Source: Dyella choica
GTDB lineage: Bacteria; Pseudomonadota; Gammaproteobacteria; Xanthomonadales; Rhodanobacteraceae
Length of the DNA: 64,000 bases
Direction: 5' to 3'
Assembly (NCBI RefSeq): GCF_003977665.1
Contig: NZ_RYYV01000014.1
Coordinates: 1-64,000, forward strand
This document shows, one piece after another, positions 20,101-27,830 of this stretch. Below the pieces are notes generated by a model. It was not told the origin of the DNA and made no database searches. It saw only the letters and a program-made list of their open reading frames with translations. Position 1 is the stretch's first letter. Each line of letters begins with the position of its first letter. A program made the translations under genes and the position numbers.

Positions 20101-23100
20101 GGCGTTGGTGTCGTAGACTTTGTTGGTGGCGTACACGCCCGTTACGTAAAGCGGCGCCTGAGCGATATTGCCTACACCCGATGCCGCGGTAGCCAACGTG
20201 TAATTGGACAGCAGCGTGCCACTGTTGGCGGTGTAGTTGTTGGCGGTAAGCGTGCCGTTGATCGCTATATTGCTGCCGGCGTTTGCCGTGGCGTAGTTGT
20301 ACGATTCTGTCGGCGTAACGGTAGCGCCTTCCCCGCTGACGAAGCCGTTGACCTGGAAGTTGGCCGAGCTCAGCTGGGCGGCCGCACTGCCGTCGTAGAC
20401 CTTGTTGAGGTTGCCGACCAGGCTCACCGTCAACGGTGCCGGCGTAATGCTCCCGGTGGTGAAAATATACGTGGGGAAGGTGTAGTTGCTGGCGCTGCCG
20501 CTGGTGAAGGTGAAGTTCGAGCTGTTCAGCGTGACCTGGAACGGCTGGCTGTTGGCGACGTTCTTGCTCGCGAAATAGCCGGTGATGTTGGCATTGACGA
20601 AGGCGCTGTCACCGTTCTTGAATCCGCTCAGCACGAAGTCCTGCGTATAGGTCGTGCCACCACCGCTGGTGGCATTGAGCAAATACGTATTGGTGCCGTC
20701 GTAGACCTTGGTAATGGTCTTGTTGAGGGTGGCGACGAGACTGCCGCTCAAGGGGGCCGGCGTAATGGTGCCGAAGCCGCTGGCTAGCGTCGGCAATACA
20801 TAGTTCGACAGCAAGGTACTGCCGCCTGCGCTGTAATTGCCGCCGCTGAGCGCGGCGGTCACGCCTTCAATGCCCGCGTTGGCCGAAGCGTAGGTGCCGG
20901 TGGTTGGAGAATTGACCAGCGAGATGCTGTCGCTCCCGATCAACCCGGACAGGGTGTAGTTACCGGCGCCCAGCGTCGCATTGGTGTTGCCGTCAAAGAC
21001 CTTGGTGGGATCGTTGACGATCGACACGGTGAGCTGGGCCGGATTGATCGTCCCCGTGCCGGTCACCGTGCTGTTGAAGCTGTAGTTGGAAAGCTTGGAG
21101 CCGGCATTGGGCGTGAAATCGGACGGCTGTAGCGTAGCGTGCACGCCGATGTTCGTGCCTGCGTTGCTCGACGCATACACCGCAGGACTTTGCGATACCA
21201 CCGCGCCTTCGGTGCCGGCAAAGCCGGTGATGCTGAAATTGCTCTGCGTCAGCGTGGCGCCGTTGGTGCCGTCATAGATTTTCGTGGGGCTGCCGTTGAA
21301 CGAAATGCTCAACGGTCGCGGCGTGATATTTGCGGCCAGCCCGGTCGGCTGCACGATCGTGTAATTGCCTGCCGCCGTACCCATGAGGCTCAAGCCGTTC
21401 GCCGCCACGGCGAGATTGTTGCCCACATCCGACTGGCTGAAGGTACCCGTGGCCGTACCGCTAACCACCGAAACATTGTCGCTGCCTACGATACCGTTGA
21501 TCGTCGCACTACTGAAATTCAAGGTATCGGCGGTCGTGCCGTCGTACACCTTATTGTTCGCGGTTACGCCGCTGAGCGTCAGGGCTTTTGGCGTGATGTT
21601 CGCAGTGAGGTTGCCCGGTGTGACCAATTGATAATCGTTGGCCTTGCTGCCGGTCAGCGTAAATCCACTAACGCTCACCGCCACATTGTTGCCGGCATTG
21701 GCACTGGCGAATGCGCCGGTGCCGCTGGAGGTATTCAGTGTGACGTTGCTCGAATCCTGCGAGATGACGCCGTAGATGCCTACATTGCTGAGGTTCAAGG
21801 TGGCAGCAGCACTACCGTCGTACACCTTGTTATTGGCCAGCAAGCCACTGAGCAGCACCGGCGCCTGGGTGATCGTGCCGGTGCCGGTAGCAAACGTCGG
21901 CAAAATGTAGTTGGAAAGAAGGGTGCCCGGGCTGGCGACGAAGTTGGTGATGGAGAAAGTCGCGTTGATCGCCTGCGAACCGGCATCTGCACCCGCATAG
22001 GCGACTGAGCTGGGCTGGTTCACTGTAGCGCCCTGCCCCGCCGCGAAACCACTGAGCAGGTAATTGGACGAATTCAGCGTAGCGGTGGTGGTGCCATCGT
22101 AAACCTTGGTGGGGTTGCCGATGATCGAGGCCGTCAACTGCGCCTGCAGGATGCTGCCGATATTCGCCGTGGCCGAGCCGGTCAGGCCGTAGCCGTAGAC
22201 CGGGATACCGGCGGCGTTGGTGATGTTGAATCCGGATATCGCCGCCGGCGTGGTCACCGCGAGGTTCGAGCCGGCGTTCGCCGAAGCGTAGGTGCCGGTT
22301 GCGGAAACGATCTTGTCCCCACCAAGCAGGCCGCTGGTGGTGAGGTTAGAGGCAGCGAGCGGCGCGCTGTTGGTGCCGTCATAGGTTTTAGAGACACTGC
22401 CTGTAAGGCCTGACACCGTCAGCGTGGGCGCCACGCTGTAAAGGAAGCCATTGCCCGAAGCTGCCGCTGCGGTCTGATAGGGCGCGTTGTACTGGATGAA
22501 ACCTGGCGTGAGGCCGCCTGCGGTATCCAGTGTGGGGTTGCTGGAATAGATCAACCACGGCGCGGAAGTACCTGTCCTCACTGCGGCGCTGCCGGCATTG
22601 TTGACGAAGTTGGCGCCCGTCGCGAGCGTGACGCCCGCACCTCCGGTAATCGACGCACCGTTTGCAAGGGTGAGATTGGCGCCGCTGGCGTCCATCACCA
22701 CCTTGCCCGCGCCATTGACCGCAGCGTTCACATTGATGCCGTGATACGCCTGCAGAGTCAGCGTCGCATTCGCATTGCTCCAGTTGACCGCGGCATTGAC
22801 GTTGATATTGCCCGCGCCGGGCGACTGCACGCCGCTGCCGGAGGCAGATGTTGCTGTGGTTGTCTCGGTGACGTTGGTGCCGGCGTTGAGCGTGCTGGAA
22901 ATCGTCGTCGCAGCCGCGCTGTCGATGGTCAGGTCGGTCGGATCGACCAGCCAGGTGCCCGCCTGTCCACGTGCTGCGGCCGCCGTGATGCGTGCGTTGC
23001 CGGCCAGGTTGAAGGTGGCCGCGGACGTTTCGATGGAACCACCGCTACCGCCGTTCGGCGCGCTTGCGTCGAGCGTACCGCCGACATTCACCTGCCCTGC

Positions 23101-24015
23101 CGTCATGCCACCCAGCAAGGTGATGATGCCGTTATGGCTCTGCACCGTCTGCGCCTGCACGACGCCGGTGTTGTTCACCACGCTGGCGAGCAGGCTGTCT
23201 TTGGCTCCTGCCGTCATGATCACGCGGCCGCCGTCGGCAACGATCAGCTGGCGGTTTTCGGCCAGGTTGTCGAGCGTGCTGCGATCCACTTCAAGGTGCA
23301 CGACCTGGTTGCCGCTGAAAGTGAGCGTCACAGCGCTGCCGCCGCCCATCGCCACGGTGCCGAGCTGCGCAGTGATCACGCCCTGGTTGGAAACGTGGTT
23401 GCCGAGCAAGGCGATGTAGCCGCCCTTGGCGGCACTGAGGCTACCGCGGTTGATGACGCTGCCCTTGCCCGATCCGCCGAAGCGGCGATCGCTGGCATCG
23501 AGCGTGCTGTCGTCGAAATCCAGCGCGGAAGCCACCAGGCCTCCGACGTTCACCTGGGCGCCCTGCCCGAACAACACCCCGTTCGGATTGATCAGCCATA
23601 CCTGGCCGTTGGCGTTGAGGTGGCCAAAGATTTCGCTGGGCGTGCTGCTGAAGATGCGATTGATGGCAATCGCGCTGCTGCCCGGCTGCAGGAAGTTCAC
23701 CGTCTGGTCGGGTGCGATATTGAAGCTCTGCCAGTTGAGCGACAGCGTCTGGCTGTCCTGCCTGATCGTGGTGGTATTGCCCACCTGTTGGATCTGGCCC
23801 GAACCGCCGACGATCTGGCCGCCGGCCGGGCCGCCGCTGGCGTGCGCCAGAGCGGTCATGCCCAATGCGGTGGCGAGCAATGACAACGCCGCAAATTTGC
23901 GGCCTATCGCATGCATGCGTGAAGCGGAGTACGGAGCGATGACAGCACTGGCATCGGGCGCGACAGCATCCTGCGCACCGAAGCGATTCCGGCACAGACG
24001 ACGGCTAGGACTCAT
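14170..24015 (-). CDS. TpsA-type filamentous exoprotein with about 30 YDG repeats
   Basis: The product has 3281 residues from the ATG at 24015; an in-frame upstream ATG gives an unlikely longer N-terminus. An extended signal peptide (hydrophobic 42-57, cleavage near ALAHA) leads into the TPS secretion domain at about 60-310. It has the hallmarks NTTTIRQDSQTLSLNW, INPNGVLFG and VGGLVASALDF. From about residue 520 to the end, the chain is a series of YDG-type repeats (KVYDGTTTATL-like starts); I count about 30 such starts. No cell-anchoring domain is seen at the C-terminus. It is exported by the coupled TpsB and is expected to be a surface or released adhesin. AGGTG lies about 9 bases before the chosen start. 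The ligand is unknown. Confidence 0.92.
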   Translation of the reverse strand: MSPSRRLCRNRFGAQDAVAPDASAVIAPYSASRMHAIGRKFAALSLLATALGMTALAHASGGPAGGQIVGGSGQIQQVGNTTTIRQDSQTLSLNWQSFNIAPDQTVNFLQPGSSAIAINRIFSSTPSEIFGHLNANGQVWLINPNGVLFGQGAQVNVGGLVASALDFDDSTLDASDRRFGGSGKGSVINRGSLSAAKGGYIALLGNHVSNQGVITAQLGTVAMGGGSAVTLTFSGNQVVHLEVDRSTLDNLAENRQLIVADGGRVIMTAGAKDSLLASVVNNTGVVQAQTVQSHNGIITLLGGMTAGQVNVGGTLDASAPNGGSGGSIETSAATFNLAGNARITAAAARGQAGTWLVDPTDLTIDSAAATTISSTLNAGTNVTETTTATSASGSGVQSPGAGNINVNAAVNWSNANATLTLQAYHGINVNAAVNGAGKVVMDASGANLTLANGASITGGAGVTLATGANFVNNAGSAAVRTGTSAPWLIYSSNPTLDTAGGLTPGFIQYNAPYQTAAAASGNGFLYSVAPTLTVSGLTGSVSKTYDGTNSAPLAASNLTTSGLLGGDKIVSATGTYASANAGSNLAVTTPAAISGFNITNAAGIPVYGYGLTGSATANIGSILQAQLTASIIGNPTKVYDGTTTATLNSSNYLLSGFAAGQGATVNQPSSVAYAGADAGSQAINATFSITNFVASPGTLLSNYILPTFATGTGTITQAPVLLSGLLANNKVYDGSAAATLNLSNVGIYGVISQDSSNVTLNTSSGTGAFASANAGNNVAVSVSGFTLTGSKANDYQLVTPGNLTANITPKALTLSGVTANNKVYDGTTADTLNFSSATINGIVGSDNVSVVSGTATGTFSQSDVGNNLAVAANGLSLMGTAAGNYTIVQPTGLAANITPRPLSISFNGSPTKIYDGTNGATLTQSNFSITGFAGTEGAVVSQSPAVYASSNAGTNIGVHATLQPSDFTPNAGSKLSNYSFNSTVTGTGTINPAQLTVSIVNDPTKVFDGNTNATLGAGNYTLSGLIGSDSISLVNSPTTGTYASANAGIEGVTAALSGGNYSAGGSTLLSNYVLPTLASGFGTITPAPLSGSLVATLNKTITKVYDGTNTYLLNATSGGGTTYTQDFVLSGFKNGDSAFVNANITGYFASKNVANSQPFQVTLNSSNFTFTSGSASNYTFPTYIFTTGSITPAPLTVSLVGNLNKVYDGSAAAQLSSANFQVNGFVSGEGATVTPTESYNYATANAGSNIAINGTLTANNYTANSGTLLSNYTLATAASGVGNIAQAPLYVTGVYATNKVYDTNASDTLNVSAAGLAGLVASDVGNVALATSTSGTFSQSNVGNGIGVTASGFSISGSAAANYLLQPISGLTASITPKALTINGVAATNKVYDGTTSDTLNTGSAALVGVYGGDTVTLVSSGAGGTFSTANVGNNLAVSIGGFTLSGAQAGNYTVTQPGGFTANITPRPLTATITGSPTKVYDGTNSATLTASDYTLSGFVSGQGASIPQSATANYATPNAGTGLGVQSTLVVSDFVANSGTLLSNYILPSSATGNNGVITPYVLNLTGTRVYDATTSGGATLFGSSGVLTGLNGDQLTLSGSGVVSSKNVGTYTGTSQFNLNSLALTGTGTALASNYTLVGGTDTLLITPATLTVTGTVAANKVYDNSTAATISGSTLNGVFSGDSVTLGNDTTGTFATKNVGNGIAVGTSMTVSGTDAGNYIVQQPVGITANITPLAITVTATGANRQYDGTVNDAVTLAGTLAGDQVTIHDTSATFADANVANGKTVTVSGISLSGTSASNYTLNNTSTTTTANITPRILNLSGTRVYDANTDANASLFGGSGVISTGIGSETVNLGGVGVVSSKNVGIYTGANFGLGTLSLSNGSGLASNYTLAGGTDQLTITKAALNVTGTVAANKIYDGTTAAALSGSVLNGVLGSDNVTLGNDTAGTFATKNVGNGIAVSTGMTVSGTDAGNYTLTQPAGITANITPLAITVTATGTNRVYNGSVNDAVTLAGTLAGDQVTINDTSATFADPNVANGKTVTVSGISLSGASANNYTLSNTTATTTANVTPVILNLTGTRVYDTTSNANASLFGSGGVISTGVGTETVNLGGVGAVSSKNVGTYTGANFGLGTFSLSNGTGLASNYTLAGGTDHLTITKAALNVTGTIAANKTYDGTTAAALSGSVLNGVLGSDNVTLGNDSTGTFAGKNVGNGVAVGTSMSIGGTDAGNYTLTQPAGITANITPYVLNLTGTRVYDANTDANASLFGGGVLSGINGDTLTLSGSGIVSSKNVGTYTGASQFNLNNLSLTGNGSALASNYTLVGGTDTLAITKATLTVTGTAAANKTYDGNTTAQLSGSQLQGVLGSDNVTLGNDATGTFASPNAGNNIAVGTGMSISGTDAGNYTLTQPAAITANITPYVLNLSGTRVYDANTDANASLFGGGVLSGINGDTLTLSGSGIVSSKNVGTYTGASQFNLNNLSLTGNGSALASNYTLAGGTDTLAITKATLTVTGTAAATKTYDGNTTAQLSGSQLQGVLGSDNVTLGNDSTGTFASPNAGNNIAVGTGMSISGTDAGNYTLTQPAGIAANITPYVLNLTGTRVYDANTDANASLFGGGVLSGINGDTLTLSGSGIVSSKNVGTYTGASQFNLNNLSLTGNGSALASNYTLAGGADTLAITKATLTVTGTAAANKTYDGNTTALLSGSQLQGVLGSDNVSLGNDATGTFASPNAGNNIAVGTGMSISGTDAGNYTLTQPVGISANIAPYVLNLIGTRVYDGMTDANAGLFGGNGVLSTGVGSETVNLGGSGVLASKHAGTQSFASLGSLVLSNGSGLASNYTLVGGTDRVTVTPLAISVGATGQNKTYDGNTTAGVTLGSTSVLAGDSVTFSDSAANFSSPNAGSHVAIAVTGITASGADAGDYSFNSTASSSAAINPYVLSLSGTRVYDGTTGAIASLFGNNGVLAGVNGETVNLSGSGVLTSKNVGSQRGFANTGSLVLGNGTGLAGNYTLAGGIDWVTITPATLTVIGTTTTNRVYDGTRVDALSGSSLSGVFGNDNVVLGNDSTGLFGDKNVGNGKAIATAMTLGGGDAGNYILVQPAGLVANVTPLPITVTATGTNRVYNGKVGDVVSLSTNGVLSGDQVSIADNSASFADPYVGNGKTVTVSGIAASGADAANYLITDPVTTATANITSAGFDGTGVQGSWIAQLQGGLQPVAIATPYGSSDANATGVFTGNQKLKHRPLERNRQRSDFRTGLSLQFQNGGVRLPSDASP
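15684..17249 (-). repeat. Three tandem 522-bp repeats inside tpsA
   Basis: The word TCGTACACGCG occurs at 16184, 16706 and 17228, exactly 522 bp apart. The surrounding sequence matches closely over the full period. Each unit encodes 174 residues (two YDG modules: one RVYDANTDANASL type, one KTYDGNTTAQL type). The high DNA identity compared with the other YDG repeats points to recent amplification. Copies are approximately 15684-16205, 16206-16727 and 16728-17249. Confidence 0.85.
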
Positions 24016-24521
24016 GGCACTACACCTGATCAAGTTTAGGGATTGGCAGCCTTGTTCACACGTGACGCGGGTCGGTTGCTTGCCCGCGCACTCTCTTCCC
24101 AATGACACGCGCAATGCTCCGTTCCGGCTTGAATCAGGCTTTCGGCGTGACCGAAAATCGGCCACAGACGAACGCTGACTCAATGCCAGTTGAGAAAACG
24201 CATGGTGTATCGACAGGCGACCCTTGTTTGGCTCGCCCAGACCCCACTGAACGCTCGCGATTCATCCAAAGAATCACGGCATGCAGCTGAGGTCTCCCCC
24301 TGTTCCCTAGGCTTTGATGGAAGACTTGCTGCTGAAACGAGACGGTGTACCCAAATCCGCGGACGATTTTTTGCAATGATTATTACGTCGGCCAGCTCTG
24401 GCTTATGCGCCATCTCGCAGCATGCGAAATGTAAGTTCTCGGCGCACTTCCCACAATCTCAATAACTTGCCTTTTCTTGCATTTTCTTGCAAGCGCACGT
24501 GCGCCTGAGGCGTTGGCCCGC
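24016..24521. other. Intergenic region upstream of tpsA
   Basis: About 500 bases between the orphan response regulator and the TPS operon. It should carry the tpsA promoter, but no box can be called with confidence. Just past the regulator stop there is a 12-bp palindrome GCGCACGTGCGC (24493-24504) beside a direct repeat TTTTCTTGCA (about 24472 and 24482). These may form the 3' end of the regulator transcript or a binding site. Confidence 0.35.
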
Positions 24522-25217
24522 TCAACTCAAGGTCAAGGTGTAACCCACACCACGCACGGCAATCAACGGCAATTCCTCGCCCGCTTTCTTGCTGACCTTT
24601 TGCCGCAATCGATGGATCAGCATTTCCAGCCGCGTCGGATCGAAACCTGGAATGGCCGCGGCAAATTCATCGATCAAGGCAGTGCGCGTGGTGGGCTCCG
24701 GCGAAGAAACCGCCAGTCGGTTGAGCAGCAGGCGTTCGGGCATCGACAAGGCGATGATCGTGCCATTCGGCGCGAGCAGCCGCCAACCGCCCGCTTCCAG
24801 GCGCCAATCGGTGTTTGCCACTTCATAGGACGCCGCATTTCCTACGCGCCGTCTCAGGCTGTGCAGTGACGCAGCCAGTACTTCCACGTCAACCGGCTTG
24901 GTCAGGTAGACATCAGCGCCCTCGATCAAGCCCCGCACGCGGTGCGCGGTGGAATCCAGTCCGGACAGCACCACGATGCCAATGTCCGACAGTGCGCGCA
25001 GCTGGCTGACAATCTTGAACCCATCCTCGTCGGGCAGTGCAATATCCAGCACCAGCAAACGATAGCGCTCAACCACGATCGAGCGATAAAGCTCCGCCGC
25101 AGTACCTACGCCGACCGCGTGGAAACCGAAAGCCTTCAAGCCCGGTACCAGAATTTCATCCCGCAAGCGTACATCGTCGTCTACGACAAGCACGTTGCCC
25201 TTCGTACTTTCAACCAT
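24522..25217 (-). CDS. Orphan OmpR/PhoB-type response regulator
   Basis: The product has 231 residues. The receiver domain (8-125) has the acidic triad D13-D14-D15, phospho-acceptor D58 (LLVLDIALPDEDG), the switch VVLSGLD and the conserved lysine in YLTKPVD. The C-terminal winged helix (about 140-230) includes LSMPERLLLNRL, DPTRLEMLIHRLRQKV and IAVRGVGYTLTL, typical of Trans_reg_C. No histidine kinase is adjacent. It lies immediately upstream of, and in the same direction as, the TPS operon, so tpsA is a plausible target. I chose the ATG at 25217, which has AGGGGAAAGG upstream, over a longer frame from 25256. Confidence 0.87.
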   Translation of the reverse strand: MVESTKGNVLVVDDDVRLRDEILVPGLKAFGFHAVGVGTAAELYRSIVVERYRLLVLDIALPDEDGFKIVSQLRALSDIGIVVLSGLDSTAHRVRGLIEGADVYLTKPVDVEVLAASLHSLRRRVGNAASYEVANTDWRLEAGGWRLLAPNGTIIALSMPERLLLNRLAVSSPEPTTRTALIDEFAAAIPGFDPTRLEMLIHRLRQKVSKKAGEELPLIAVRGVGYTLTLS

Positions 25218-25423
25218 GCCTTTCCCCTGCTCCAGGCGCCTTGCCGGCGCCGGCATCGGCTGCGGTTACTGCACCGGCTGCCGATGTCCGTTTGTATGAC
25301 ATATACGGGAGGGTACGCTCCGGGAGTTACAAAAGTCCATGTGCAGACATGCACATGGCATGCCTGAAATCTCTCGCCTGGGTCCAGCGATGAAAACGCC
25401 AACGGCTTTTGCGTCTGCATGAT

Positions 25424-25443
25424 GCTGGGATTGCCATCCCAGC
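25424..25443. repeat. Family-B hairpin repeat
   Basis: GCTGGGAT-TGCC-ATCCCAGC is a perfect 8-bp stem with a 4-nt loop, followed by CTGTACG. The same hairpin with CCTACG after it occurs at 31070-31089 and 38825-38844, and imperfect copies lie near 10689 and 38784. It is a short extragenic REP-like element. Confidence 0.75.
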
Positions 25444-25482
25444 CTGTACGCTCAAGCCAGGGCAGTAGCGGCAAATCCTTGC

Positions 25483-26073
25483 CTACTTCTTCGACACGTA
25501 CAAGCTTTCGCCTACATACCATCGCCACGGATAATCCATCGCCTTGCTGATCCCGATACGCGTAGTCTGCACAGGCCGCTCCGGCGGCGGCACATCATCA
25601 TCCACCAGCGCGTACCTATCGCCACTCACCAGATCGACGCCGTTCTGCAGCTTGGTAATACTCATCGCCTGAGTAAGACAGGCCGGCCCATTGCACAGCT
25701 GCCGATCATTCTTCGCCAACGGGCGCGCCGCATGCATCAGGTCAAGACCGGCAATCGGCTGCAGCGCACGGATCAGGACCGCATTGCCCACACCTTGCGG
25801 CCCGCACACTGCGTTGGCGCACCAGTGCATGCCGTAGGTGAAGTACACATACATATGACCCGGTGCGCCGAACATCACTTCGGTGCGCGGCGTCCTACCC
25901 CGATAGGAATGCGCGGCAGGATCGTCGCTGCGATACGCCTCCACCTCCACAATGCGCCCGGCACGGCCATCGTGGCAACGCAGCACTTTGTTCAACAGCT
26001 CCGGGGCAACGATCAGAGAGTCGCGGCTGTAGAAAGAGCGTGGGAGTTTCTGCAGTTTCTTAGGGTTGGCCAT
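25483..26073 (-). CDS. DNA-3-methyladenine glycosylase, AAG/MPG family
   Basis: The product has 196 residues, a normal length for bacterial AAG proteins. The hallmark GRIVEVEAY carries the catalytic glutamate (E45) and the tyrosine (Y47) that intercalates in the human enzyme. [32 protein letters not shown] and [11 protein letters not shown] follow in the family order. It removes 3-methyladenine and other alkylated or deaminated purines to start base excision repair. It stands 34 bases beyond the toxin gene in the same direction and could be read from the same transcript, though its function is unrelated. Confidence 0.95.
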   Translation of the reverse strand: MANPKKLQKLPRSFYSRDSLIVAPELLNKVLRCHDGRAGRIVEVEAYRSDDPAAHSYRGRTPRTEVMFGAPGHMYVYFTYGMHWCANAVCGPQGVGNAVLIRALQPIAGLDLMHAARPLAKNDRQLCNGPACLTQAMSITKLQNGVDLVSGDRYALVDDDVPPPERPVQTTRIGISKAMDYPWRWYVGESLYVSKK

Positions 26074-26107
26074 GCCCGGTAATAATACGGCAGTCGCCAG
26101 GAAATAT

Positions 26108-26596
26108 TCACGTAGTCCCTAAGGGTAAATACAGTGCGTGCGAATCTTCCATCGCTTCACGAAAACCGTAGGCTCGATAAAAACGGGCGGCTTTCTCGTG
26201 TAAGGCATCCACGAGCAGCACACGAACTCCCAGCTGTTCGCGCAAACCCAAGCATCTAGCCACTGCATGCCCCAACAAATATTCGCCATGCCCCTTCCCC
26301 TGCGCACTCACTGAGACTGCCAATCGCCTCATTCGAATAGCTGGCACTGGATACCTGGGCAGACGCTTGCGATCAGCGTCCTGCAAGTCGGTCAACAGCA
26401 ACTGGGCAGCAGACAGCGTGTAATAACCTACGATACGGGTTGAATCATCGTTGTCCACCAGAACATGCGTGGTGCTGATGCCAGCCCGGTGGTGCTGTAC
26501 TGCCTGCTGACGCAGATAGACATCCAGACTGGGTTCACCGCAAACGAAACCGTCGCGATCGTGCCGCCTGGGTTGCAACAACTCGACAATGAGCAC
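26108..26596 (-). CDS. GNAT-family toxin of DUF1778-GNAT toxin-antitoxin module
   Basis: The product has 162 residues with a GNAT acetyltransferase fold. The acetyl-CoA site lies in [19 protein letters not shown], and ARFYRAYGF near the C-terminus carries the usual catalytic tyrosine. The N-terminal [17 protein letters not shown] is typical of TacT/AtaT-type toxins, which acetylate the amino group of aminoacyl-tRNA and stop translation. It starts with GTG three bases after the stop of the DUF1778 antitoxin gene, the standard antitoxin-first order. The assignment as a toxin is from family and partner. Confidence 0.9.
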   Translation of the reverse strand: MLIVELLQPRRHDRDGFVCGEPSLDVYLRQQAVQHHRAGISTTHVLVDNDDSTRIVGYYTLSAAQLLLTDLQDADRKRLPRYPVPAIRMRRLAVSVSAQGKGHGEYLLGHAVARCLGLREQLGVRVLLVDALHEKAARFYRAYGFREAMEDSHALYLPLGTT

Positions 26597-26599
26597 GAT

Positions 26600-26863
26600 T
26601 CAAGCCTGCGAGACGCGGGCGAGTGCCTTCTTCAACTTGGGATTAGGTTGGAAGGGCGCATCCAGTGCCTTGAGAAAGCGTCGGGACTCCTGGGGTGACA
26701 AGCTGACAGTCAATTCGGCCGCCATGACGCTTTCAGCTTCACGCAGTATCGCATCGCGCACGAAGACCGACAACGGCACGCCGCGCAGATCGGCAGCGCG
26801 GGCGATACGCGCTTTGTCCGCAGGGGTCAAACGCAGATCGAGACGGGCGGCAGCAGCGGTCAT
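26600..26863 (-). CDS. DUF1778 (TacA-like) ribbon-helix-helix antitoxin
   Basis: The product has 87 residues. The N-terminal half is a ribbon-helix-helix DNA-binding domain (RLDLRLTPADKARIARAA, then LSVFVRDAILREAE). The C-terminal tail, with SPQESRRFLKALDAPF, is the part that wraps and blocks the GNAT toxin in TacA-type antitoxins. I chose the ATG at 26863 because AAGGAG lies just upstream; the longer frame runs through the promoter. An inverted repeat overlapping the promoter (26876-26898) fits autorepression by this protein with its toxin. Confidence 0.9.
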   Translation of the reverse strand: MTAAAARLDLRLTPADKARIARAADLRGVPLSVFVRDAILREAESVMAAELTVSLSPQESRRFLKALDAPFQPNPKLKKALARVSQA

Positions 26864-26875
26864 AAACGATACTCC

Positions 26876-26919
26876 TTGTACGGAACAATACCGTACAATG
26901 GATATAAAATCAACCACTT
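26876..26919 (-). promoter_or_regulatory. Promoter and operator of toxin-antitoxin operon
   Basis: A perfect 8-bp inverted repeat, TTGTACGG (26876-26883) and CCGTACAA (26891-26898), has a 7-base spacer. On the minus strand a -35-like TTGATT and a -10-like TATTGT are separated by exactly 17 bases, and the -10 box falls across the repeat spacer. AAGGAG follows directly and then the antitoxin ATG. A repressor bound here would cover the -10 box, as expected for conditional autoregulation. Confidence 0.75.
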
Positions 26920-27018
26920 GTCCAAAGGCATGATGGCCCGTGCAACCCATGGCCCGGATCAGGTGGCACGCCAATCGAGTAACATCATGCGCGCTTGGTC
27001 AAGACCGAAAGCTACATC

Positions 27019-27828
27019 ATGAATTCTTCAGCAATTCGTTCTTACGGCGATTGTCTCGCTCGCGTGCGCCGCCAATCTCCTCTTATCCAATGCATCACCA
27101 ACTACGTTGCGATGAACTACGCCGCCAATGTGCTACTCGCTGCCGGCGCATCGCCGGCAATGGTTCACGCACCCGAAGAAGCGGCCGAATTTGCCAAGCT
27201 GGCCAGCGCCACGACCATCAATATCGGCACGCTTTCAGCGCACTGGCTGGAAGGCATGCATGCCGCAGCCAAGGCGGCTCACGCAAGCGGCAAGCCCTGG
27301 GTGCTGGACCCGGTGGCGCATTTCGCCACGGCGTTCCGCCGCAACGCGGTCGAAGAGCTGCTTGCGCTCAAACCCGCGGTGATACGCGGCAATGCGTCGG
27401 AAATCATGGCACTGGCGGGTGATGCCAGTTCGGGCCGCGGCGTGGATAGCGCAGACAGCGTTGAGCGTGCGAAAGCATCCGCGCTCATGCTGGCGCAACG
27501 GACAGGGGCGGTGGTTGCCGTCACGGGCGTTGTCGATTTCGTCACCGACGGACAGAAAGCCTTACATATTGCCGGAGGCTCCGAGCTAATGCCGAGGGTC
27601 ACCGCCATGGGCTGCGCCCTGACCTGTCTGGTCGGCGCATTCGTGGCCGTTGCGCCGCAATCGCCACTGGAGGCCACCGTCAGCGCCCTGGCATGTTTCG
27701 CCGTGGCGGGGACACAGGCAGCGCAGCAATCGAATGGCCCCGGCTCGTTCGCGTGGCGCTTTATCGACGCGCTGGCGGCGTTGAATGGCGATACGCTGCA
27801 AGCACAGGCACGGTTGACTGCGGCGTGA
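27019..27828 (+). CDS. thiM: Hydroxyethylthiazole kinase
   Basis: The product has 269 residues, the normal length. It phosphorylates 4-methyl-5-(2-hydroxyethyl)thiazole in thiamine salvage. Family signatures visible are PLIQCITNYVAMNYAAN, AAGASPAMVHAPEE, KPWVLDPVAHFAT, IRGNASEIMALAG and the ATP/anion-site region VTAMGCALTCLVGAF. The ATG at 27019 matches the usual N-terminus; a TTG at 26995 would add eight residues. The stop is two bases from thiE, so the two form an operon. I looked for a TPP riboswitch upstream (CTGAGA and downstream core) and did not find one. Confidence 0.93.
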   Translation: MNSSAIRSYGDCLARVRRQSPLIQCITNYVAMNYAANVLLAAGASPAMVHAPEEAAEFAKLASATTINIGTLSAHWLEGMHAAAKAAHASGKPWVLDPVAHFATAFRRNAVEELLALKPAVIRGNASEIMALAGDASSGRGVDSADSVERAKASALMLAQRTGAVVAVTGVVDFVTDGQKALHIAGGSELMPRVTAMGCALTCLVGAFVAVAPQSPLEATVSALACFAVAGTQAAQQSNGPGSFAWRFIDALAALNGDTLQAQARLTAA

Positions 27829-27830
27829 CC

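Noticed and set aside
26899-27018. TPP riboswitch before thiM
   Set aside because: The sequence lacks the CTGAGA and matching 3' core; GGCCCGGATCAGG alone is not enough.
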